This document shows, piece by piece, positions 7,351 through 15,375 of a stretch of DNA of 64,000 bases. The position numbers and the translations under genes were made by a program. The notes under the pieces were generated by a model, which was not told the origin of the DNA, did not search any database, and worked only from the letters and a program-made list of their open reading frames with translations. Positions within the stretch are counted from its first letter, which is position 1; each line of letters starts with the position of its first letter. This stretch comes from Microbacterium sp. zg-Y818 (GTDB taxonomy: Bacteria; Actinomycetota; Actinomycetes; Actinomycetales; Microbacteriaceae): NCBI RefSeq assembly GCF_030246905.1, contig NZ_CP126741.1, positions 992,001 to 1,056,000 on the forward strand, in the 5' to 3' direction.

Positions 7351-7703
7351 ATGCCAGCACGGTCTCTCTCGCTGGGGCGCTCTTCTTCGAGTTTCCTTTC
7401 TTGCGGCCACTGCTTCAGGAAAGTCTCGAGGACAACGACGGAGAGGTGCTAGCTCATCTCCTGTTTCCGGACGTCGTCCGTTGGCTGCTGAGTCCGGCGG
7501 CCAACGAGGCACAGCGTGTCGCCGTCTGGCAGTGGCTCGAGAATATCTATCCGAGCACGGACACAGCGCAGCAGGAAGTGATCGTGTTCAGCGCCATCGA
7601 GATGATCCCGGATCCCGGCGTGCCCGGGTCGGAGATGAGGCGGATGTTGGGACCGAATCTGCGGAGGGAAGATCCATGGCTAAACCCGCCCCGGTATACG
7701 TGA
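7347..7703 (+). CDS. Small immunity-like protein
   Basis: A 118-residue acidic, helical protein. Conserved-looking blocks are FEFPFLRPLLQESLEDNDGE, then a LFPDVVRWLL segment and IEMIPDPGVPGSEMRRMLGP. From memory this resembles a group of small immunity-type proteins (possibly DUF7674), but I cannot confirm the family number. Its ATG overlaps the stop of the toxin-like fragment by four bases, and a strong hairpin follows its stop, so it is the last gene of a small unit. A neutralising role for the lost toxin is inference. Confidence 0.55.
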   Translation: MNASTVSLAGALFFEFPFLRPLLQESLEDNDGEVLAHLLFPDVVRWLLSPAANEAQRVAVWQWLENIYPSTDTAQQEVIVFSAIEMIPDPGVPGSEMRRMLGPNLRREDPWLNPPRYT

Positions 7704-7712
7704 GTGACGACT

Positions 7713-7760
7713 GGAGCTGAACCCGTGTCCACCGAACCGGGTTCAGCTCCGTTCTTCTCG
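7713..7760 (+). terminator. Terminator hairpin after the immunity-like gene
   Basis: GGAGCTGAACCCG (7713-7725) pairs perfectly with CGGGTTCAGCTCC (7738-7750) across a 12-nt loop and is followed by GTTCTTCTCG. It lies ten bases after the upstream stop codon. Confidence 0.7.
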
Positions 7761-7926
7761 TCGTGGTCGTTGCGCTTGAGACCTTCAGTGCAGGTGGATG
7801 ATCGGTGCCGGACCGGCTTTTCCCGGACACCTGGGTTGAGGGAGAGCCGACCGCCGCTTGCATGTCTCAGCGTCACGAGGGCTGGCGGCGTCGCCTCCGG
7901 AGACGCGACGGATGGCCCCGCCCGCC

Positions 7927-8090
7927 CGTACAGGAAAAACGGGGAGTGGTTACAGGAAACGCGGGAACGGCATCCGGCCGCGATCCGCGCCAGGACAGGT
8001 TCTGCCAACAGCCCACCGGTGAGTCCCGGGAACCTAAGGGTTCCCGGGACTTTTTCGTGGGTGAAACTTGATCACGTCATCGCAATGCCA
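7927..8090. repeat. Degenerate direct repeat, copy A
   Basis: Starts TACAGGAAAAA and ends CGCAATGCCA. Shared blocks with copy B (8603-8730) are GAGGAAACGCGGG-like, AGGACAGGTTCTGCCAACAG, then TTTTTCGT and GAACTTGATC. Copy A carries an extra terminator hairpin near its centre. The two copies face the same way and bracket a LacI fragment. Function unknown. Confidence 0.7.
8022..8056 (+). terminator. Strong terminator inside repeat copy A
   Basis: AGTCCCGGGAACC (8022-8034) pairs perfectly with GGTTCCCGGGACT (8039-8051) over the loop TAAG and is followed by TTTTC. It is absent from repeat copy B, so it was either inserted in A or deleted from B. No intact gene ends here now. Confidence 0.85.
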
Positions 8091-8127
8091 CGGCATCCGG
8101 CTCACCCGCCTCAGCCACCACGCCGCC

Positions 8128-8469
8128 TCGATCCAGGGAGGGCGCGCCGCGGCCGCGCTCGCGGCAGCGAGCGGGGCCACGGCCGTCGTTGCCTACAACG
8201 ATCTCGTCGCCCTCGGGCTTGAGGCGGGGATGCTGGACCTCGGTCGCACCTGCCCCGACGACATCAGCCTCGTGGGTATCGATGACATCGACCTTGCCGG
8301 GGCCGTGACCCCAGGGCTCACCACGGTGCAGATGCCCATCGAGCGCAGCGGCGCCCTCGCCGTCGACCTGCTGTTGCAGGCGATTGCGGGCTCCGTGATC
8401 GGCGACGTCGCGACGCTCGGCTCGCAGCTGATCGTTCGGGCATCGACCGGGGTTGCGCGGGCGGCCTAG
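8128..8469 (+). pseudogene. C-terminal remnant of a LacI-family regulator
   Basis: About 113 residues of the periplasmic-binding-like domain: GGRAAAALAAASGATAVVAY, then NDLVALGLE, DISLVGIDDIDLA, PGLTTVQMP and a final S-x-L-I-V-R-A-S-T. These are the conserved end of LacI/GalR proteins. The helix-turn-helix and the first half of the ligand-binding domain are missing, so it cannot act as a repressor. The frame runs upstream into repeat copy A without a credible start. The regulated sugar genes are not present. Confidence 0.85.
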
Positions 8470-8520
8470 CGCGCGTCTCGCGCTGGACGGTTGTGCGGGT
8501 GGGGTAGCGGTGATTGGTGC

Positions 8521-8601
8521 TTACTCGCAGCCGGTGCCGTCGCCGTCGCGATCGAGCTTGCGGGAGTACCCCGGGGTCCTCGGTTTCGGTTTCGGCGCGG
8601 G
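8521..8601 (-). pseudogene. Excalibur calcium-binding domain remnant
   Basis: The minus strand reads PAPKPKPRTPGYSRKLDRDG followed by DGTGCE and TAA. PGY-x-x-x-LDRDxDG-x-x-CE is the exact end of the Excalibur domain, a small extracellular Ca-binding module. An in-frame TAG lies right before it and the first half of the domain is lost, so only the tail survives. Confidence 0.75.
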
Positions 8602-8602
8602 C

Positions 8603-8730
8603 TACAGGAAAAAGTGGAGGCCACTAGAGGAAACGCGGGGACGGTATCCGGCGGGAGCCGCACGAGGACAGGTTCTGCCAACAGCCCATCTTTTTCGTTG
8701 GTGGAACTTGATCGCGTCAGCGCAATGCCA
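8603..8730. repeat. Degenerate direct repeat, copy B
   Basis: Second copy of the element at 7927-8090, about 130 bp, lacking the terminator hairpin. It begins at the edge of the Excalibur remnant. The best-conserved core is AGGACAGGTTCTGCCAACAG at about 8660-8690. Confidence 0.7.
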
Positions 8731-8985
8731 TCACTTTGACCTCTCCCACGCCGTGTCGCGGCGGAGGGCCTCGACTGGCTGGACTTCGCTCCGGTTGCAT
8801 CCGAGTGATGGGGCGTCTGGGTGCGCACCTCTTCGATATGGACGCTGTGGACAGCCTGACGCTCGAACTCTGGGTTAGGAGAGACTCCTCAATGTCAACG
8901 AGCTCGCGGCGAATCTCAAGCTCGATGCGGAGATTCAGGCGGCCGTTGCTGGTCAGGAGGTTCTTGACGCGCCGTGCGGGGGTGA
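8731..8985. other. Degenerate stretch without an intact gene
   Basis: One short frame (VNELAANLKLDAEIQAAVAG) looks coding-like but is bounded by stops, and I cannot assign it. No RNA gene or strong hairpin was seen. Confidence 0.3.
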
Positions 8986-9141
8986 AAGTGGGACAAGCGT
9001 ACGTCCATACTGGCTCTGGCCGCGGCCGGAGTACTCACCTTCGGAAGCGCACTCGCCGGGTACTCGGTCGTCGACGAGATCGCCTTCAGGCACCGGATGA
9101 AATCCGACACCGTCTTCGCGTGCGGCGCCTGGAACCCTTAA
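8986..9141 (+). pseudogene. Remnant of a small secreted protein
   Basis: The frame KWDKRTSILALAAAGVLTFG continues through SALAGYSVVDEIAFRHRMKS to a stop at 9139-9141. It shows a basic start and hydrophobic core like a signal peptide or membrane anchor, followed by a short polar tail ending VFACGAWNP. The frame is closed by TGA just upstream and contains no start codon, so the 5' end is lost. No family recognised. Confidence 0.4.
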
Positions 9142-9193
9142 ACGATCGCGACATGGTGGCGCCGGTCGCTGTCCGCACTCGGTCACCACGCTG

Positions 9194-9976
9194 TCAGAGA
9201 ACGATGTCCTCCGTCGTGTCCAGTTCTCGCCACGTCGTGACGCCCTCGGTGACGGGGAGCACGTCGGCGTCGATGAGCGGACCGAGGTCGATCCCGGTCG
9301 CGGCGACGACCTCGGCCACCGGCATCTGGAAGGTGCGGAAGGCCGCGAGCGGCGGCGCGACCACGGCCCCCTCGCGGATGTCCACAAGCTCGCTCTGATC
9401 CAGGACGAACGCCGTGGCGGCGAGGCCGTCGGTGGAGTGCCACGCTGCGACCTTCCAGAACCGCAAGGGGATCCGGATGCCACGGTAGGGCGGGTCATCT
9501 GCCCGCAGCACGGGCGCGGTGAATACCGACAGGCGCTGGTCGGTGGCCTCCGCGTAGCCGAGGACGTGATCCTCGAGTCCCAGCCACAGCTGTTTCGACT
9601 GGTTGAACCCGGCGGCCTGCGGTGCCGCGTTCGGGTAGCGGAACGTCGCCTCGGTGGCTTCCCGCGCGGCCTGGGTCTCGCCCCACCCGGGATCGCGGCG
9701 ACGGACGAGATGCCCGCGATCCAGGTTGTTCCCGGCGTAGACCTCGGGTCCCGCCTGCTGGTCGGCGGGCACCCGGGGATCGAGCTGCCACTCGCCGGTG
9801 CGTGGAAGGTCACGCAGAGAGGCGCCGTCGATGTTCACCGCGGTGACGGCCGCCAGGCGCCGTTCGATGTCGAGCACGACGGTGAACCGCGGGTAATCCA
9901 GTCGCACGACTTGTCGCCGCGACGTCGGCAACGGGACGTCGGCGTCGAGGAACAGGGGGTCGTAGCCGTCCGCCAT
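9194..9976 (-). CDS. DNA/RNA non-specific endonuclease (NUC1 family)
   Basis: A 260-residue beta-beta-alpha metal nuclease. The catalytic DRGH motif is at residues 86-89 (NNLDRGHLVRR), and the metal-ligand region follows as NAAP...FNQSKQLWLGLE with Asn at about 125 and Glu at about 134, spaced as in NUC1 enzymes. I see no signal peptide, so it is either cytosolic or exported by another route. ATG 9976 is chosen because the longer frame to 10174 runs into a duplicated hydrolase fragment. It marks the right border of the degraded island. A toxin or degradative role is possible but not shown. Confidence 0.85.
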   Translation of the reverse strand: MADGYDPLFLDADVPLPTSRRQVVRLDYPRFTVVLDIERRLAAVTAVNIDGASLRDLPRTGEWQLDPRVPADQQAGPEVYAGNNLDRGHLVRRRDPGWGETQAAREATEATFRYPNAAPQAAGFNQSKQLWLGLEDHVLGYAEATDQRLSVFTAPVLRADDPPYRGIRIPLRFWKVAAWHSTDGLAATAFVLDQSELVDIREGAVVAPPLAAFRTFQMPVAEVVAATGIDLGPLIDADVLPVTEGVTTWRELDTTEDIVL

Positions 9977-10014
9977 TCCGACATCCTCGCCGACCTCGGC
10001 GAGCGTGTCATCCG

Positions 10015-10140
10015 TCAGTACGCCCGGCGCCAGTCGCGGATGATCTCCACCACGTCGTCGAGGTTCGACTCGAGCAGGAAATGGCCCGCGTCGAGAGTTC
10101 GATGCGGGCGTTCGGAACGTCGGAGTCGACGTACCCCGGG
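10015..10140 (-). pseudogene. Duplicated 3' end of an alpha/beta hydrolase gene
   Basis: The minus strand reads LDAGHFLLESNLDDVVEIIR then DWRRAY and a stop, preceded in another frame by VPNARIEL. This is the C-terminus of the hydrolase at 15996-16856, including its catalytic-histidine segment, with a one-base deletion between the two blocks. By eye about 84 bp differ at only six or so positions from 16016-16100. Nothing else of the gene remains here. Confidence 0.8.
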
Positions 10141-10242
10141 CCGGAACAGACGCTTGACCCTGTGGCGACCACACGGTCTTGACTCGACCTGTTGACGTCG
10201 TCCAGCCGTTTCGGCGGTCGATCCCAAGAGGGGAGCTTCACC

Positions 10243-11016
10243 ATGACAACTCGAAGACGGCGAGGCGCAGATGTCACCGGCGCGGGAAGCGCTCACGGAA
10301 TCGGATTCGCGTCAGCGCGTCTTATCGGGCTCGCCGGAAACCACGTGATGATCACATCGACGACGGATCGCATCTTCGAGCGCGTCGCAGAATTGCGCGA
10401 CGCAGGCATCCGAGCGGAAGGGGTGGTCGCCAACCTCACCGATCACGGCGGCGCGGACGCGGTCCTCGCGTGTGCGCGGGATCTCTTCGGTGGAGTGGAC
10501 ATCCTCGTCAACAACGCCGGGATGACGGCCGTGTCCGACTCGTACGCACCGGGCGGGATCGGCAGAACGGTCCTCGGCCACTGGCACGCCTCGCTCGATC
10601 GGAACCTGACCACGACGTTCCTGATGACCCGCGCGGTGACGGGCCCCATGCAGGCCGCCGGCTACGGGCGCGTGGTCAGCGTGTCCTCGGTGTCGGGCCC
10701 CGTCGCCGCATACCGGGGCGACGTCGCCTACCATGCGGCGAAGGCCGGGATCGTCGGACTGACGCGCGCGGCGGCGATCGATATGGCCGCGGCCGGCATC
10801 ACGGTGAACGCTGTCGCTCCGGGGTGGATCGACACGGCATCCGCCTCCGATCAGGAACGGCGCATGGGCGCGGCCACACCCGTCGGCCGATCCGGCACCG
10901 CAGACGAGGTGGCGTACGTGATCGCGTTTCTCGCCGGCGAAGGCGCGTCTTACCTCACCGGGCAGCTCATCACGATCGACGGCGCGAACTCCATCGCCGA
11001 GGAGCGCGGTCGATGA
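10243..11016 (+). CDS. SDR-family oxidoreductase
   Basis: A 257-residue short-chain dehydrogenase. Visible motifs are the TGAGSAHGIG cofactor loop (12-21), NNAG (90-93), catalytic Ser at about 149 and Y163-x-x-x-K167, then APGWIDT. The C-terminal TGQLITIDGA is typical of FabG-like members that use NAD(P)H. The first residues (TTRRRRGAD) replace the usual strand-forming hydrophobic start, so the N-terminus may be slightly altered. The start is fixed by GAGGGGAG before ATG 10243. Its stop overlaps the start of the DUF2252 gene (ATGA). Substrate unknown. Confidence 0.88.
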   Translation: MTTRRRRGADVTGAGSAHGIGFASARLIGLAGNHVMITSTTDRIFERVAELRDAGIRAEGVVANLTDHGGADAVLACARDLFGGVDILVNNAGMTAVSDSYAPGGIGRTVLGHWHASLDRNLTTTFLMTRAVTGPMQAAGYGRVVSVSSVSGPVAAYRGDVAYHAAKAGIVGLTRAAAIDMAAAGITVNAVAPGWIDTASASDQERRMGAATPVGRSGTADEVAYVIAFLAGEGASYLTGQLITIDGANSIAEERGR

Positions 11017-12041
11017 GACCCGCAGCCGAAGCCCTCTCTCATACGCGCGCATGGAACCCCGCGGTCCGGCAGATGCGAGCTGTCGATCGGTTACGTGCGC
11101 AGGAAGGAATCCGCGACTCGGAGCGACTCGGCGGCACCTGCGGTGAGGATGCCGCAGCCGCAGTCCTGACGGGATACCGCAAGGCGATGCGACGGTATGC
11201 CCGCATGGGAGAGCTTGACGTCTGGTATGACCAGGTCACGGCCGATGTGCCGCTGAAGGGACTGACCTCGGACTTCGCCCATGCCGCAGCGCGCGCTATC
11301 GAGAAGCAGTCGCGCAAGCAGACCCACCACGGCTCGGCGAAGAAGCTGGTCGCCGAAGAGAACGGACGGCACAGGATCCTTCTCGAGCCGATGAAGCGGA
11401 TCGACGAAGGGATGAGCGAGGAAGAGCGCATCCGTGCCTATCGGCAGGTCTATGACACCTACCTCGCCTCCATCCCGCCCCACCTGCGCCGGCTCGTCGA
11501 TCGATTCACCCGCAGTGACTCGGTCCGGCTCTGGCTGCATCTTCTGGAGGGCGACAGCGGGCGTCAGCCCCTGTTCCTGCAGGCGAAGCAGGCCGCCGCC
11601 TCGGTGTACGAGGAGTTCCTCGGCCCGAGTGAGTTCTCGAACCACGGCGAGCGGGTCGTCGTGGGTCAGCGCCTCATGCAGTCCGCCGCCGACATCTTCC
11701 TCGGGCACATGCGCGTCGACGGCATGGACTATTACGTGCGTCAGTACCGCGACATGAAGATCATCCCCAAGGGAGCCGAGATCGCGGCGTACCTCCCTCA
11801 GTTCGCCAAGGCCTGCGGTCGCACGCTGGCGAAGGCGCACGCCCGCAGCGGCGACCCGGCGGCGATCGCCGCGTACATCGGACGAGGAGTCGCTTTCGAA
11901 GAAGAGATCCTCCGCTTTGCGCGCGCGTACGCGGACCAGACCCATGCGGATCACGCCGAACTCGTCGCCGCGATCGCTGCGGGTGAGGTGAAGGCCGAGG
12001 GAGAGCCGCCGTCCGCCAAAACCGCACAACCGCAACCCTGA
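11013..12041 (+). CDS. DUF2252 family protein, lacking the N-terminal part
   Basis: A 342-residue protein, against roughly 430-450 for full members. It starts about mid-domain, with VLTGYRKAMRRYARMGELDV, then RQPLFLQAKQAAASVYEEFL, VGQRLMQSAADIFLGHMRVD, YYVRQYRDMK and LAKAHARSGDPAAIAAYIGR, the usual order of the C-terminal half. The early block that normally carries the FRG/LCGDAH and NDFD-like motifs is absent and replaced by about 45 unrelated residues. Translational coupling to the SDR gene by ATGA suggests that the short form is expressed. DUF2252 proteins resemble aminoglycoside-kinase-like folds, but their function is unknown. Confidence 0.75.
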   Translation: MRPAAEALSHTRAWNPAVRQMRAVDRLRAQEGIRDSERLGGTCGEDAAAAVLTGYRKAMRRYARMGELDVWYDQVTADVPLKGLTSDFAHAAARAIEKQSRKQTHHGSAKKLVAEENGRHRILLEPMKRIDEGMSEEERIRAYRQVYDTYLASIPPHLRRLVDRFTRSDSVRLWLHLLEGDSGRQPLFLQAKQAAASVYEEFLGPSEFSNHGERVVVGQRLMQSAADIFLGHMRVDGMDYYVRQYRDMKIIPKGAEIAAYLPQFAKACGRTLAKAHARSGDPAAIAAYIGRGVAFEEEILRFARAYADQTHADHAELVAAIAAGEVKAEGEPPSAKTAQPQP

Positions 12042-12055
12042 AGGAATGAACTGTC

Positions 12056-13780
12056 ATGGCCACTGTCGCTGGGAACATCGTGAAGACGTTGCACGCCAAC
12101 GGGATCGACCGTGTGTACGGTCTTCCGGGGGATTCGTTGAATGCGTTCACGGATGCGCTTCGCAAGGACGGCACGATCCGCTGGCTGCACGTGCGGCATG
12201 AGGAATCTGCGGCGTTCGCTGCGGCTGCGGATGCTGCGCTGACGGGTCAGCTGGCAGTCGTCGCGGCATCGTGCGGGCCCGGCAACCTGCACCTCATCAA
12301 CGGTCTGTTCGACGCCAACCGTTCGCGTGTCCCGGTGCTCGCGATCGCCGCGCACATCCCGACGGCGCAGATCGGCACGGGGTACTTTCAGGAGACGCAT
12401 CCACAGGAGCTGTTCCGGGAGTGCAGCGTCTACGTCGAGTACGTCGCCGACCCCCAGCAGATGCCGCGGCTGCTCGAGATCGCGATGCGTGCGGCGATCG
12501 AGCAGCGCGGAGTCGCAGTGCTGGTCATTCCCGGGGACGTCGCCCTCGCCGAGATCGGCGACAACCGCGCCGTCGTGATCGAGCGATCGCATCCGGTGAT
12601 CCTGCCCAGCGCTCCGGAGCTCGATAAGGCCGCCGCGCTGTTGGATGCCGCGCGCAAGGTCACGATCCTCGCCGGCGCGGGTGTGGAGGGTGCGCATGAT
12701 GAGGTCGTCGCTCTCGCCGACCGGCTGGCCGCACCGATCGTGCATTCCCTTCGGGGCAAGGAGTTCATCGAGCACGACAATCCGTTCGATGTGGGGATGA
12801 CGGGTCTGCTCGGGTTCGCTTCCGGCTACCGTGCCATGGAGGGCGCAGATGCTCTGCTGGTACTCGGCAGCGACTTCCCGTACGAGCAGTTCTACCCCGA
12901 GCGCGCCACGACCATCCAGGTCGACATCCGCGGGTCGCAGCTCGGTAGACGGCATCCGCTCGACCTCGGGCTCGTCGGCGACGCCGGCGCGACCGCTGCG
13001 GCGCTCCTCCCGCGACTGGCCGTGCGCGAAGATCGGGGACACCTGGACGATGCCACCGCCCATTACCGGAAGACACGGGCGAAGCTCGACGAGTTGGCCG
13101 TGCCGGCGAAGGGCACGCGTCCCATTCATCCGCAGTACCTCACCCGCCTGCTGAACGAGCAGGCCGCCGACGACGCGATCTTCACCGCGGACGTCGGCTC
13201 GCCGACCGTCTGGGCTGCCCGTTATCTGTCCATGACGGAGGGGCGGCGCCTGATCGGCTCGTTCACGCACGGTTCGATGGCGAACGCGCTGCTCCACGGG
13301 ATCGGCGCGCAGGTCTCGCACCCGGACCGACAGGTCGTTGCCCTTGCCGGCGATGGCGGACTCGCGATGATGCTCGGGGAACTCCTCACCCTCACGCAGA
13401 ACGCACTGCCGGTGAAGACGATCGTGGTGAACAACTCCTCCCTGAACTTCATCGAGCTGGAGATGAAGGCGGCCGGATTCGTCACCTACGGGACAGGGCT
13501 CACCAACCCCAGCTTCGCCGCGATCGCCGAGGCGATGGGAATCTTCGCGCGTCGCGTGGAGCGCAGCGAGGACCTTCCGGATGCTCTGCGCGAGGTTCTC
13601 GACCACGACGGGCCCGCCCTGCTCGACGTCGTCACCGAACGGCAGGAGCTTTCCATGCCGCCCGCAATCGAGGCCGCACAGGTCAAAGGGTTCGCGCTCT
13701 ACGCGATCCGCACCGTCATGTCCGGCCGCGGCGACGAGCTGCTCGATCTCGCCAAAGCGAACTGGCGCCAACTCTTCTGA
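12056..13780 (+). CDS. poxB: Pyruvate dehydrogenase (quinone) / pyruvate oxidase, PoxB-type
   Basis: A 574-residue thiamine-diphosphate enzyme expected to decarboxylate pyruvate to acetate and CO2, passing electrons to membrane quinone via FAD. Visible are the N-terminal PYR domain with the activating glutamate in HVRHEESAAF (about 50), the central FAD domain, and the C-terminal PP domain with the TPP motif GDGGLAMMLGEL...NNSSLN (about 431-458). The last 50 residues form the amphipathic region used for membrane docking in PoxB. It lies 14 bases after the DUF2252 gene, so the SDR, DUF2252 and poxB genes may share a transcript. Other TPP enzymes (acetolactate synthase) are less likely given the GTGYFQETHPQELF block. 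Confidence 0.88.
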   Translation: MATVAGNIVKTLHANGIDRVYGLPGDSLNAFTDALRKDGTIRWLHVRHEESAAFAAAADAALTGQLAVVAASCGPGNLHLINGLFDANRSRVPVLAIAAHIPTAQIGTGYFQETHPQELFRECSVYVEYVADPQQMPRLLEIAMRAAIEQRGVAVLVIPGDVALAEIGDNRAVVIERSHPVILPSAPELDKAAALLDAARKVTILAGAGVEGAHDEVVALADRLAAPIVHSLRGKEFIEHDNPFDVGMTGLLGFASGYRAMEGADALLVLGSDFPYEQFYPERATTIQVDIRGSQLGRRHPLDLGLVGDAGATAAALLPRLAVREDRGHLDDATAHYRKTRAKLDELAVPAKGTRPIHPQYLTRLLNEQAADDAIFTADVGSPTVWAARYLSMTEGRRLIGSFTHGSMANALLHGIGAQVSHPDRQVVALAGDGGLAMMLGELLTLTQNALPVKTIVVNNSSLNFIELEMKAAGFVTYGTGLTNPSFAAIAEAMGIFARRVERSEDLPDALREVLDHDGPALLDVVTERQELSMPPAIEAAQVKGFALYAIRTVMSGRGDELLDLAKANWRQLF

Positions 13781-13882
13781 ACCCGGACGGGATCGGAGGC
13801 TCTGCATGTGTCGGGGGTCGCCCGGCTTTGCGCAGAGAGACGCTCGTGCACAGCATCGCGTCTCGGTGATCAATTCACCCCG

Positions 13883-13935
13883 GTCACGTGACAAGCGCCG
13901 GTATCGCGAGACATAATTGTCACGTGATGACGTCA
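13883..13935 (+). promoter_or_regulatory. Promoter with two CACGTG palindromes (MFS gene)
   Basis: A good promoter is visible: GTGACA (13888-13893), 18-base spacer, CATAAT (13912-13917). The perfect palindrome GTCACGTGAC (13883-13892) covers the -35 box. GTCACGTGAT (13919-13928), running into the palindrome TGACGTCA (13928-13935), covers the expected start site. The two CACGTG centres are 36 bp apart. A dimeric repressor binding both is a reasonable guess; its gene is not identified. Confidence 0.6.
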
Positions 13936-13971
13936 ATGATGGCGTGACGCACCTTGACCCTTGGGGGCGCG

Positions 13972-15297
13972 GTGAGTGAATCGACAGGTGACCTGACCGG
14001 ATCGCGAGAACAGCAGCACGGGTTGAGAGGCGGGGCCGGCACCCTGAGAGCGGGGGACCGCTGGCCGAGTCGATCGTTCCGGTGGCTGTGGGCCGCGTCG
14101 GCGACGTCGCTGCTGGGCTCCGAGATCGGCGAGCTGGCTTTGCCTCTTCTCGCGTTGCTGACGCTCGACGCGAGTGCGGGCGAGCTCGCCGTCGTGCGTG
14201 TGGCTCAGTACGCGCCGTTCCTCGTCCTCACTCTGGCGCTTGGTGTGGTGGTCGACCGAATGCGGCGCAAGCGGCTGCTCATCGCAGCCGACCTCGGACG
14301 CGGGGTCGTCCTCACAGCGATCGTGATCGCCGCGCTGACGCTTCCACTGCCGATCTGGATGCTGGCCGTCGCGGTCTTCGTGATCGGCGCGTGCACCGTC
14401 TTGGCGCAGCTCGCCGACTTCTCGCTGCTTCCCGCGGTCGTGCCGAACGACCGGCTCACCGATGCCAACGCGCGCCTGACGTCGACCCAGTCGGCCATGT
14501 CGATCGCCGGCAGTGGGGTAGGCGGCGTGATCGTCCAGACGCTGACCGCGCCGATCGCACTCGCCGCCAACGCGGCCACCTACCTCTTCTCCGCACTCTT
14601 CCTCACGCGCGTCACCGCGGTCGAGCGTGCACGGAACGAACCGGTCGATCGAGTCTCCCCGTGGCTCGAGGCGAGGGCCGGACTCGCCTTTCTCCGTCGC
14701 AACCGGGTCGTGCGCGACCTGGCGCTGGAAGCCGCGACCTGGAACTTCGCCAGCGAGATCCTGCTGCTCGGCCTGACGCTGCACGTCACGCAGCAGTACG
14801 AGCTCGGCCCGGCGATCCTCGGCGGCCTGCTCATGACGTCGGGTGCAGGCGCCGTCCTCGGCGCGCTGGTCAGCGCAAGAGCGACCCGACGATTCGGTTA
14901 CGGACGATCCCTCATCGCCGCATTGATCGTGGGAAACTCCGCCCCGCTCGCACTGATCTTCATCGCGGCGGCGCCCTCGGCCGCCGCCCTCGCGGTGGCG
15001 GGTGTCGCGCTTGCGTTGAGCGGATTCGGCGTCGGCCTCGCCGCAGCCCAGGCGGTCACCGTCCGCCAGCTCGCGACTCCCGACGACCTCCGCGGACGGG
15101 TCAACGCCGCCTACCGGTTCCTCAGCTGGGGGATGATCGCGATCGGCGCCATCGCAGCCGGATTCGTCGCCACGGCCGGGGGACCGGCCGTCGCCATCGT
15201 CGTCGGAGCAGTCGGCACCACCCTCGCCACAGGGTGGATCCTCTGCTCCCCGGTGCGCAAGCTCCGCGGACTCGACGACGCGGTGGAGGCGCGGTGA
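13972..15297 (+). CDS. MFS transporter (MFS_3 / enterobactin-exporter-like)
   Basis: A 441-residue membrane protein with about 12 helices. The start FRWLWAASATSLLGSEIGEL is the signature of the MFS_3 group, followed by the motif A-like loop VVDRMRRKRLLIAADLGRG and, in the second half, DDLRGRVNAAYRF. Relatives export siderophores or macrolides; the substrate here is unknown. GTG 13972 is chosen because GGGGG lies a few bases upstream; TTG 13954 is an alternative. Its promoter is unusually decorated with palindromes, so it is probably induced by a specific signal. Confidence 0.85.
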   Translation: MSESTGDLTGSREQQHGLRGGAGTLRAGDRWPSRSFRWLWAASATSLLGSEIGELALPLLALLTLDASAGELAVVRVAQYAPFLVLTLALGVVVDRMRRKRLLIAADLGRGVVLTAIVIAALTLPLPIWMLAVAVFVIGACTVLAQLADFSLLPAVVPNDRLTDANARLTSTQSAMSIAGSGVGGVIVQTLTAPIALAANAATYLFSALFLTRVTAVERARNEPVDRVSPWLEARAGLAFLRRNRVVRDLALEAATWNFASEILLLGLTLHVTQQYELGPAILGGLLMTSGAGAVLGALVSARATRRFGYGRSLIAALIVGNSAPLALIFIAAAPSAAALAVAGVALALSGFGVGLAAAQAVTVRQLATPDDLRGRVNAAYRFLSWGMIAIGAIAAGFVATAGGPAVAIVVGAVGTTLATGWILCSPVRKLRGLDDAVEAR

Positions 15298-15375
15298 CGC
15301 ATCGCCGTCCCGCCATCCGCTTCGTCCGGTGCAACGCGTTACGCTCTGACTACCGGTGACAGGAGGGGGAGCTCG

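Noticed and set aside
10192..12041. SDR and DUF2252 read as one fused frame
   Set aside because: The fusion frame before 11013 is antisense-like shadow text; the SDR and DUF2252 genes are in different frames joined by ATGA.
11951..13936. Long minus-strand frame opposite poxB
   Set aside because: Shadow of poxB; the plus strand shows complete TPP-enzyme motifs.
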